The notes beneath the pieces were generated by a model. That model was not told the DNA's origin. It ran no database searches and was given only the letters and a program-made list of their open reading frames with translations. 64,000 nt of DNA from Adiantum capillus-veneris (lineage: Eukaryota > Streptophyta > Polypodiopsida > Polypodiales > Pteridaceae): assembly GCA_014529385.2 (NCBI GenBank), contig CM043959.1:12462809-12526808 (forward strand), read 5' to 3'. The position numbers and the translations under genes were made by a program. Position 1 is the first letter of the stretch. Each line of letters begins with the position of its first letter. Below, one piece after another: positions 39,920 through 49,430 of the stretch.

Positions 39920-41486
39920 TGTCATAATAATCAAGATCTAATTCTTCTAAATGATTTTCTCATGTTAAACTGATCATTTAATATGGGGAAGTGCCAGGGG
40001 AGAAAAAGGTAGAATATTGGTTAAGCTAGCAGACCGGCCACAATAGGGATCCAAAGGAGGGAAAATAGGGATCCAAAGGGGGGGCCATCTGCAAAAGAGC
40101 CATGTGAAACAATATGCTAAAAAGACCCTAAGGTTTAGCCCATTAAGACTTCCAAAATGCTAAGGTTCCAAAATTCAAAGGTTGTGTCCAAAGGTCAACC
40201 ATGGGGGAATTGGATGCTTTGTGTGTGTCAAAAAAGTCTTTACAAATCCCTACTTAGGAGGGGGCGAGCCTTGCTTGTAGGGGATGAGAGAGAAATCCAC
40301 ACACACACACACACACAAGCTCCCTTTACACAAAGGGAATGAGGGACACATGTCAGCTCCCTGGGCCAAATGCCCACAAGGTGTGCTCAATTCCTATTGG
40401 ATGGCCTTGGAGGTGGACCAATGAGAATTAGGCTAGAGTAAACCTAGTTTAATTAATTTAAAAACACTTAATAAAAGAACCAATGAGAATTAAGTCCTCT
40501 AGAAGACTATTGGACAGTCTCCCAAGGGATCCAATGAGCATTCAGCAGCCCAATGGCTTGCCTGATTCCTATTGGCCAGGAGGCAAAGGGGTCCAATGAG
40601 AGTTTAGTTGAGTTATTAAATTACCTAAAGCTCTCACAAAAGGGGAAGGGGGACACATGTCAGAAGGCTATCACTTATGCTGCTTAATTGTCATTGGCTA
40701 GCCCTAGGGAGGTCCAATGAGAGGATAGCAAGAGCAAATAGCAAGAGGGGTCGCCCAAGAGAGAGAGGGGGCCGATTTTTCCAAGGCATTATCACACACA
40801 CACTCACACAATCTCATGTGTGAAGTAAAGAAGACTCTCTCTCCTTCTCAAGCTTTAATGGAAAGCTTACCACCTACTCTAAGCTTGTGAGAAGGGAGGC
40901 CTACACCAAGAACTCTTGGCTTTGTGATGCAAATCCAACCAAGAGCCAAGCTTCAATGCATACTCATCTCCTCTACCATGATAATTACTAAGTTAAGCTA
41001 TGCTAATATGAGTGATTATGTGATGAGATGTACATCTTTCTCGTAAGAATTCTCCTACTTCCTCTCAATCTACTCTCATACCCTGCTAGCTCTCACCATC
41101 TTCGAAGGTGTGTGAGGTCTTGGGTCTGAGACCGGGGATAATTGATGTTGTGTTTGATATGTGTTTTGCTTAGTGCATGAAGCTTTCATCTTCATTGCAC
41201 TAGCTAGTCTTTACAATGTCTCTCTTGATGGGAGAAACCATAATACAAAGCCTTTTGGAGGGGGGACCATCTCCATGAAAATCCGGTCCTCAACTGTTGT
41301 CAATAGCTTAATTTCTCTCTCTTTTGAAAGTATCGTTCATGCTATCTAACTAGGTGTTATGCTTTTTGTTGCTCTCTCCACTCAAGCACTCTTGTAATTC
41401 TCATTAGGAATCTATTCTAATGAAATGCCCACTATGTTCATGCTAATTTCCGCTACACACAAGTTTTTAGGCCATTAAATGTTACA
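39920..41486 (+). repeat. 3' LTR of retrotransposon B
   Basis: Begins TGTCA just after a purine-rich stretch (GAGAGAGG) and ends TTACA, followed by the target duplication GTCCT. The segment at about 40665-40978 has no counterpart in the 5' LTR. Confidence 0.9.
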
Positions 41487-41491
41487 GTCCT

Positions 41492-41515
41492 CCTGCGTCT
41501 TCTTCTTCTTCTTCT

Positions 41516-41606
<91 letters not shown>

Positions 41607-42720
41607 TTCACGGAGAGCAGGGAATGACTGAGCTAATGAGGTTGTAGTATGTACTTCACTGAGAGCAAAGAATATTAGGCCAGCCGTCTCGCTGTAGTAT
41701 GTACTTCAATGTACTTGAACGCGTGCAGAGCCGCCACTAGCGCTGGTTAATTCGCAGGTAGTAAAGTTTTTTTTGAACGCTAGTAGAGCCGTCAGCAGCG
41801 CTAGGTTTTTTGGTCCTACGCCTTCAGGTCGCAAGATTTGACACCTGGCATAGGAACCCTTCCGCCATAATATGTTAGTAGATACAAAACTTGGTAATAA
41901 ACTTTAAAAGGAATGCTTACCACTTGTGTAATCAGAAGTGAACACCCAAAATGCAGCTTATGCATATTTAAACACTTGCCTCGACTTTCCTTTCTTGAAA
42001 TAGCCCGTCTGGCCCCCCTTCTCTTTCTCTTGCTCTTTTATAGACTTCTCCCCAAGCCTTTTACCGTGCTGGTCCATAAGCAGTTTAATCAACTTCACTT
42101 GTTCTCGTTTATTTTTTTTTGAATTTAAATGGCCAAATTAAGATGGAAAATACTTTAGAAGGTTAGAAATCAATTTTCATGACAGTCGTGTTACCAATCT
42201 AGTGTTAAAGAGTTTTTTCAGGCATAGTCATTTCGTATGACGATTGGAAATTAGTCTTCAGAGACTTATGCGGTTTTGTTTGTGTTGGTCTCATTGATAA
42301 AAATTTCATGATTTCATTAGGGAACCCAATTTTTTGCTGATTCCAAAGAAAAAAAAGCCTATGATACATGAAGGTAATTGTGTTTGCAAATTTTTGGCAG
42401 CAGAGTTAGCTTGAGGAAGGCTTCATCTTTAAGAACACGAGAATGAACATTTCGTCAGCATAACCATGCAGGTAGAGGAGTGTGAAATTGTTGACAATGC
42501 ATAGTTATCAATTACCTTGTGAAATAACTACCAATTATTTGTTTTATCTGAACTATACAACTCTTTTTGTAGCTATGTTGATTTGGGCTAGCTGCATCAG
42601 CAACAAGATAGCTTACAAGTGCGTGACCTCAATCTTACAAGAAAGGTAGGACTTAGAGTCTCCCTCACTCACTCTGTAGCAGTGACCAGTCTCCACTTCG
42701 TGTGGCTGGTCCCCTCCCGC
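41492..42720. other. No gene recognised
   Basis: A (CTT)n-(CT)n tract occupies about 41501-41602. The rest is ordinary AT-rich DNA with two similar phrases around GTATGTACTTCA (41648-41712) and AACGC..AGAGCCG (41718-41800). No ORF with protein-like composition stands out. Confidence 0.6.
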
Positions 42721-42753
42721 ACCATTAGGGGAATTTTGAGGTCATTTTTGTGC
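42721..42753 (+). repeat. Left terminal inverted repeat of the candidate transposon
   Basis: Starts ACCATTAGGGGAATTTTGAG and continues to GTGC at 42753; similarity with the other end resumes at GTAGAGAGA (42762-42770). It differs from the complement of 59743-59775 at three of 33 positions. Confidence 0.78.
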
Positions 42754-43102
42754 CTTTTAGCGTGTAGAGAGAGAGTGGTCCCAACCAATGGTTGAAGAGC
42801 TTCCGTTACGGAACCTCTATTTTTGAAAACTCACAAAAAAAGCAAATATTCTATCTTTACCGCAACTTTGAGCTGGTAAATAGCAATGTAAACAAGTAAA
42901 AGTGCAAAGGCATTCAATAGCTGTCGCTTTTAGAAAGACGTACTTCTCATACTATTTTGTTTTCATTTTGCACGTCGTCATCATAAAACAACGTTTGGAT
43001 TCTATCTCATGATCTTTTCCAGATTTGAACCGTTTTTTGCACATTCTGCTTATTCTTCTCTTGAACTCAGGCTAAACTTCTTTGCTCATTTCTTTTTTCA
43101 CC

Positions 43103-44410
43103 ATGGAATCTTCATCACGATCAAAACGACCAAGAACTTCCATTGAAGCCATTGTCACTTACAACACGACTGATCAAAATGGAGAATGGATTCCAATAAC
43201 TATACACAAAGGAACGTGGATACTGATGCAACAGAACAAGAGAATAAAGTCTTCCACCAAAAACTCTTTCTTGGCGGGATGGAAGGGTATTGTTAAAGAT
43301 TGCAGCTTTGGCGACAACAAAAAATCAATCAAAGAGGTGTTGGTGCAGCATGTGTACATGCATAAAGATCTGCATATTGACTCAGAGAGTTCTGCTTTGC
43401 CATTACATAGACCAAACTGTAAGTCTCTTAACTTAAATCCTTATTTTTAATGCATGTTGTATAAGGTTATTTGTTGTACAGATTTGTATCCTTCAAACAT
43501 TATGGAATGGCAGCCAATAGAATATGTTATAAATATTCTGGATGTGTGTCATGGATCAATTGGTGAAGAAATATACAAGGGAAGGACTAAGGGTTCACTG
43601 GCAGAGAATGGAATATTCTTCTTTGACCATTATTATGTTCCACCTAGAAGGACTGGAGAACTTGGAGCCACAACCAAACTAGACTTGCCTGATTTCAAAA
43701 GTGGAGAATGGTCACTCCCTAGCTCAAATACAAGTGAGGGCTACAGGTGCAAACTGTTTTGTGAGATTCAAAAGTGTTTGAAAGAAAACATAGCAAGCAA
43801 ACAGAGTAGAATTTCTATATTCATGCCCATTACAGTTTTTGTAGACTTCTTCTCTAATGCTGAAGTCAGAAAATCTAGAACAATGTTTTCAGTGAAGACT
43901 TTAGACTCAGCAAATGTACTTGAATTTGTGGATGAGGGTTGGAACACCAAAACAGTGAATGGAATCACTTGTAATGTGCAAGCTGGATCAATTGCTTGCA
44001 AATACATGATACTAGGGACACAAAACTTCATTATGTCATTTTATTACAGAAGATGGCACTATGTTGGTGGTCAACTAACTCCACTTGATCAAGACATGGA
44101 GGACTTCATTGATAGCCCAATAGAAGACATTGATATATGGATAAACAATGAGCATCTGTCAATTGTAAAGATAAGAGGCATGTGTAGCTTACATCAATTG
44201 AGATTGGACCTGCAAAATGATGAAATTGAACTGCCCACAACATTCTGCTTTCAAATAAATGGTGGAAAGGTAATTGTTATCCCTAAAAGTCTCTTGTTCT
44301 CTTATTGGTTCTTTATTTAACTTGCACTGTTTTTGTAGGTATCAAAAAGGAATGAAAAGAGGCTACATTGCAAGGACATCTTGGATGGCATTGTACATTT
44401 GGTGCCTTAA
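43103..44410 (+). CDS. BAH-domain-like protein, element gene 1
   Basis: Three exons, 43103-43418, 43482-44269 and 44339-44410, joined by GT-AG introns (donors GTAAGT and GTAATT; acceptors ACAG and TGTAG), give an unbroken 391-aa frame. The start has a good context (CACCATGG). The N-terminal part has a basic start (SKRPR), a segment with the flow of a bromo-adjacent homology domain (WKGIVKDCSF, then KEVLVQHVYMHKDL, then LYPSNIMEWQPIEYV and FFFDHYYVPPRR), about residues 28-185. BAH domains bind histone tails or nucleosomes. The rest (residues about 185-391) is not recognised. The BAH call is from pattern only. Its neighbour encodes a histone-like fusion, which fits a chromatin role. It could instead be an unrelated beta-rich domain. 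Confidence 0.7.
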
Positions 44411-44723
44411 ACATCCTTCAAGGCAATTTTGTAACACATGACCTGCAAGGATCTTGTTTTGTATCACATGACCTGCAAGGATCTTATTGAAATAAAGATC
44501 TAAAAGGATCTTTATTTTGTTATTGAAATGCAAATTTTCCAAACATCAATGATTTGATTTTGTAACAGAGTCTTAAAACAAGGTGATCAAAATGTATTCA
44601 ATTTCAAATATTTGCAATTACATAGAATAGACAATTGGATACAAGTGGGCTATAGAATAGACAATTGGATACAAGTGGGAAGCTTGATACAAGTGGGCTA
44701 CAATTAGAGTGGGCTACAAAAAG
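44411..44723. other. Intergenic gap between convergent genes 1 and 2
   Basis: Short direct repeats occur (CACATGACCTGCAAGGATCTT twice near 44435-44490; ATAGAATAGACAATTGGATA twice near 44623-44672). They may serve as 3' ends for both genes; no separate gene is seen. Confidence 0.6.
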
Positions 44724-46817
44724 CTAGAATAGTTTTCTGCCAGGAGTTTTCCTGTCCTTAGGGGAATTCCTTAATGGGGTTGGTGCTTTTGCAGTGGGCT
44801 CTTTTGTCCTGGGAGATTTTCTTGTGGGCTCTTTGGCAGGAGGGCTTGAGGGCTGCTTCCTCTTTCTCTTATCATCCATCTCTTCACTTGCCTTTTCCTG
44901 CTCACCACTCTCTTCTTCCTCTTCACTTCCCTTTTCCTCTTCTAGTTTTTCTTTCCCCTTTGCCTTTTCTAGCTTTGCTTTCCCCTTCTCTTCAACATCA
45001 TCATCTTTAAATACCTCTTGCAGTTGTCCATTTGCTTCAATCATATACTTGATAATCTTTGCTCTTGTCAACCATACATTGTTCTCACTATAGCACTCTC
45101 TGTTGATCTATACAAGGCAATAGAAAGCAAGTTTTAGGAACAATAAAATGAGAAAAAATACAGCTGGCAAATATGAAATATGCTATACTTCTATATTCTG
45201 ATTGTCATTGCAGTATATGAAGTCCAAGAGGAGCTTGGCATTTGTCACTACCCTCCATCCACATGAATGGCTTTTAGGCTGGATTGGAACCTGCAACTCA
45301 TTACATGTATTTATGGGAAAAAATATTTGAGGATAATCCATTGAAGTGAACAAAGCATAAAGAATTCCAACCTTCACAACTGAAAATTGGATTTCAGTCA
45401 GCATCTTTGGCATGGGTGGACAATTCTCCAGTGTCTCTATAAATCTTGTAGCAGCACTGTCCAAAATTCTTTATTAAAAGTATGTGCTTGAGGTTCTGCT
45501 TGTGGTTTACAAACTGTGTCTGCTACTATACTTACAATTTTGCTTGACCATGTACTCCAGCAAGAGAATTGACAAAGTAGCATTTTCTTTTCACAATATC
45601 AATTGCAATTAAACTCCAATGTGAGCTATAAAAACAAGCCTCAGTTAGCCTTCTAACATGAATTAGTAAATTCTCTTCACAAGGTGTAGGTAGGAAACTT
45701 ACCTCTCATGATAAGGAATCAAGAAAATTTCACAGATTTCCAAGTCCACATGAGTCAACCACTTTGTGAGCTCTCTAATATTTGTCTCTGTCCTGAGAAA
45801 GTGGGAGATAGAAGGGTCTAAAAATTCCACCTTTTGTTGAAGGTCTGGCTCATATGTATGCATCATTAACCTGGTACAAGATATTGTTATATAAAGAGTT
45901 CTTGCTATAAACAAAAATACAGAGGAAAACAAAAACAACCTGAGGCATGTGATAAGGAGTGGAGAATTCATCTCCTTGGTCCAGTCCTTGAGAATTTCCA
46001 AGGTCTCAGAGTCAAGTGAATTGTAATCCTCCCTAGGATCCTCCTCACTGAATAGAGTGACAACAAAACCAGTAGGATTGACACTCCTCAAGAGGGGCAC
46101 TAGCTGAGGTTCCAACAGGTCAAGCTCCTTTCTCTCTGCAATTTCCTTGTCTTCCTTTGCTCTCTTTTTCCTTTCCTTTTCCTCTTCTTCAGTAATATCA
46201 ACTACTCCTACTTCAGGCTCCTTGTGCTTCCTCCATGGAGGAATGTTGAGAATATTAATGGCCTTAATATCATTCATAGGGACAGGCTCCAACATTCTTG
46301 AAAACCTGTATCTCAGCCTCCTGAGAGTGATCATGTCTTTGTCCATCAAAGTAACCCTATGGGCATGAGCTGCACAGATATAGGCATCTTGGAAAATCTC
46401 AATCATAAAGTCCTCAGAAGCCTCCTGGATACATGCCAATGCAGTTCTAGTCCACCTCATGTCAATCTTGTACTCCTTTGCAACTTGTCTGCATAGTCTT
46501 TGGAAGGGCAGTTTGGGAATTGCAAGATTGATGGCCTTTATGGCCTTCCTTATCTCTCTTAGACATTTGACCCCCTGCTTGAACTTTCTCTTTGTAAGGA
46601 GAGGCTTAAGCTGCAGTGGCTTGGAAGCTTTCCTCTGATGTGTATTTTTTCTTTTGCTTGGTTGAGGGTCAGGTGTGATTGGTTTAGGGTCCTTCCTCTG
46701 AGATGTGCTCTTCTTTGGTTTGGAAGTACCAGCTGAAGCTTTGCTAGGCTGAGCTTCTTCTTCATCTTTGGATAGAGGCTTATCAACCTTCCTTGCAGTC
46801 TTCTTGGTCCTTGCCAT
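44724..46817 (-). CDS. Histone H3-like / C48 (Ulp1-type) protease fusion, element gene 2
   Basis: Six exons (46817-45940, 45870-45703, 45625-45536, 45468-45372, 45290-45189, 45107-44724) with GT-AG borders give 1,719 coding bases, a 572-aa protein with no stop. Residues 1-10 are MARTKKTARK, nearly the H3 tail. Residues 11-77 are a longer basic tail. Residues 78-172 align without gaps to the H3 fold (CLREIRK, IPKLPFQRLCRQVAKEYK, IQEASEDFM, ICAAHAHRVTLMDKDM). A charged helix follows (208-232). The C48 domain shows SHWSLIAIDIV with His351, YFVNSL with Asn368 where Asp is usual, and VPIQPKSHSCGW with Gln415 and Cys421 at the Ulp1 spacings. The last exon is an acidic/basic tail ending GRKLF. C48 enzymes cleave SUMO-like proteins. 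Activity here is inferred. Confidence 0.88.
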
Positions 46818-47926
46818 CTTCAAAAGGGATAGGAATGATTGTTACACAACAAACATTAGTAAAAAAAGTAAACGATGTATATTTAATTTTTATTATTACT
46901 TTATCAAAGTAAACTCCTCCTTTTCGACATAGTGGCACACATTTCCATACATAGTGGAACACATTGCGGTGACACCCCGTACGCGAAATCATAAAGGGAC
47001 CAATGTCCTCACACTTTCGATGATCGCGCACGGGGTGACGGAGTGCGAAGCGGTACACAGAGGCACACATTGTATGCATGGTAAACTTCTCCTTGTGGAC
47101 ATAGTGGCACACATTCCGGTACACATCGTAAACACATTGCGGTGACACTTCGTACGCGAAATGACAAAGGGAGCACAGTCCTCACACTAGTGGCACACAT
47201 TGCAGTACACATCGTAAACATGATCACACTTGTGGACATAGTGGAACACATTGCTTTGATACTCCGTACGCAAAATGACAAAGGAGGCAAAGTCTTCACA
47301 CTTACAAATATCGCGCACGGGGTGATGGTCAAAGCGCTCAAAATTTTGGGTTGTGGAAGTGCAAGAACCGGGTAGAACCTCCTTCAAAATGCGCTTAGTT
47401 TGGGCTCTGAGGAGGTTTATATAGGGTGCTTTGCGCAAGTCCCTAGGCGCATACTAGCCGTTGGACCACACTTCGACGTGGCAACCGATTTGCACACCCC
47501 CCGAGGCGGCGGTTTTGGCCATAAAAAGAACCTACCCAACCCGTTTTTTCGCTTATTGTCATTCACAAGGCTTCGAAATTAAGCCTCCAACCCTCCAAGC
47601 GACACACCGCGACACCCCGTGCGCGATTTTGGGAGCCGTCGACCTCTTCCTAGCAATAGGAAATCGCATACCAAGTGTCACTCCGTGCGCGTAGTTAGTG
47701 AGTGCCGAGTTTCTCTTAACCCCTCACAGTTCGCATAGCAAGTGACAAACTTAGCATGTGACAATTTTATGTAATTCTTTTTTGCTTGCGCTTAATTTGT
47801 GCGCTTAATTTGCTTGACAATTTTATGCTTTTAATTTGTTTGTAGACTTGATATAAAGAAGGGTGGTTAATGTCTTGATAGACTTCTCTTTTCTCTTTTT
47901 CAGCTGAGCATTTGTGGATTGTCATA
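46818..47926. promoter_or_regulatory. Shared divergent promoter region with seven CGTRCGCG-type motifs
   Basis: The gap between genes 2 (minus) and 3 (plus). A motif close to CACCCCGTGCGCGA occurs at about 46973-46987, 47145-47160, 47261-47276, 47613-47626 and 47676-47691 on the plus strand and, inverted, at 47024-47037 and 47311-47326. The left ones are embedded in longer repeats carrying CATAGTGG(A/C)ACACATT. A TATATAAA box reads on the minus strand at 47417-47424 (TTTATATAGG on the plus). A CT-rich stretch ending CAG (about 47885-47903) just before the start of gene 3 may be a 5'-UTR intron acceptor. The region is richer in CpG than its neighbours. Confidence 0.65.
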
Positions 47927-49430
47927 ATGGATACAGAGGATATACAAGAGACCGCTGATGACAGGCTGATGTCTTTTCTTTACAAAGTTAATGAACTTAC
48001 AAGATTTCAAAGTGTTAAACAGATTTTTAATGCTGCCTTTGATCTTCAAGCACTTGTGGATGGCTTCTCTACACAAATTAGTGACTTGAAAGAGATATAT
48101 ACAGAATTGATCAGAGATCACAAGCTTGACAATCTTGTTCATTTTGTTGATATATGCAAAGCAGGTAGCTTGTCAAGGACAGGTATTGCAAAGAAGTGGT
48201 CAAGCCTTCATCCAGACTGGCAAAAGATCATAAAGCCTTGCAAATTTCATGGTAATATGCATTGCCAGTTGGTAGATTATGACCTTGGACTTATCATTTT
48301 CTTCAGTGTACTCCCAACACCAGAGGGCAAAGAGATTCCAAAGCAGATTTCCCAGGCTGAGGAGGACCAGGAGAAAGAGGAGATAGAGATGGAGTTCCAT
48401 GAAGAGGAAGAGAAGCTACAAAGCACTGAGATGCTGGACATTGCAAAATTTAAAGCAGAAAACATCACTAAAGTGGAGAATGTTGACATTGAGGATGAAA
48501 ATGTTGATCCTTTTCATTGCACATCAACATTTCCCACATACAAAGTTAACAAAAAGGAATATGTTTTGCTGAATGACATTCAACATCTTTTTGATCTAAG
48601 GGAAGATTATGCTTTGGCAGTTTTGGCTGAGTGGGGATCTAATGACATAGGATTTATTGATTACTCACCTTGCCCCTTAGCAGTCTTGGACACAGAGGCA
48701 GAAAATTTTATTGACAGCTCAAGTGTTGGAAAGCATGTGTAGGACATTGTTCTGAGATATGAGCAACAGGGTGTACCTTCTGAAGAGGAGTTCAATGAGA
48801 TCCAGAAAAGGCTTAAAATAGAGCATATGGGAGAGGAAAAGACCAGAGATTATGAAGTAAGGCCAACTAGATGCATTGATATATGGGAACCTGCCTTGTT
48901 TGAGGAGGATGAGTCTCCTAAGGTATGTTAATGACCATTTTGCCCTGTCTTATTAATGTGCTGAACAATTAACCAAGACATATTTTTGCAGATTGAAATA
49001 CTGGACACAGACAAATTCTTTGGCAGGGGGAAGGGTTCCAGACCCTTAAATTTAGGAAGGAACCAGAGCTTGGGACACTTTATTGGGAAGCTCAACAAAG
49101 AGACTGTCATTATATTCCATAACAAGTTTACAAGAGAACCATTGCTGCCAATGCTTGCAATTAAAGCACTTGCAAAGGTTGTTGGTTCATATCAGCTTCC
49201 TCCAGGGTTAGAGAAGTTAATATTGGTGGAAAAGGAGGAAGCCATCAGATTTTTTGGATTCTTCCCTGGCCTTACTGGTTCTAGAGCTGGTTATTTTGCA
49301 ACAATGGCATCCTCTGTGCTTGCCCACTCTGGGGACCTCAAGAGACAAATGATAGGCTACAATAAGCAGAAGTTTCTGAAGTTTAGGGGTGAAGTTGATG
49401 TACCTTCATCAAAGACTGACTTTGCTCAAA
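47927..49430 (+). pseudogene. Unrecognised acidic protein, element gene 3, one in-frame stop
   Basis: The start MDTEDIQETADDRLMSF is at 47927. The first exon runs to 48922 (donor GTATGT) and the second begins at 48992 (after TTTTTGCAG), in phase. A single TAG at 48740-48742 interrupts the first exon; sequence after it keeps protein-like composition (RYEQQGVPSEEEFNEIQKRL), so this looks like a recent nonsense change, or the stop is bypassed. There is a Glu-rich patch near residues 145-165 and a block LGRNQSLGHFIGKLNKETVI in exon 2. I recognise no family. Where the gene ends is uncertain: its frame stays open to 49711, but from 49426 onward that is antisense to the last exon of gene 4. Confidence 0.6.

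Larger units (their letters stand above)
26916..41486 (+). mobile_element. Ty3/gypsy chromovirus-type LTR retrotransposon B, fossil with nested CACTA
   Basis: Both LTRs are present (26916-28180 and 39920-41486), flanked by the 5-bp target duplication GTCCT (26911-26915 and 41487-41491). The primer site TTGGTATCAGAGCAC follows the 5' LTR. Parts in order: gag start (from 28598), nested CACTA copy B (28985 to about 35750), zinc-knuckle region (about 35770-36120), protease (about 36200-36480), reverse transcriptase (about 36880-37440), RNase H (about 37680-38060), integrase (about 38250-39000) and a C-terminal chromodomain-like stretch (about 39400-39550; LIKFKNYPFEDARW). The element is broken, with about five breaks. 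Over the first 130 bases the two LTRs differ at about eight positions by eye, so the insertion is moderately young. Confidence 0.93.

Noticed and set aside
42700-42721. Target-site duplication for the candidate transposon
   Set aside because: Bases outside the two inverted repeats (CCCGC and ACACC) do not match at any offset I tried, so none is claimed.
46147-46368. Plus-strand ORF with Ser/Phe-rich composition
   Set aside because: Antisense shadow of exon 1 of the H3-C48 gene.
45699-46817. Gene 2 as a plain host H3 or a CENP-A
   Set aside because: The loop length equals canonical H3, the tail is ARTK-type, but the protein continues into a C48 domain and lies within inverted repeats; a normal H3 ends after the fold.
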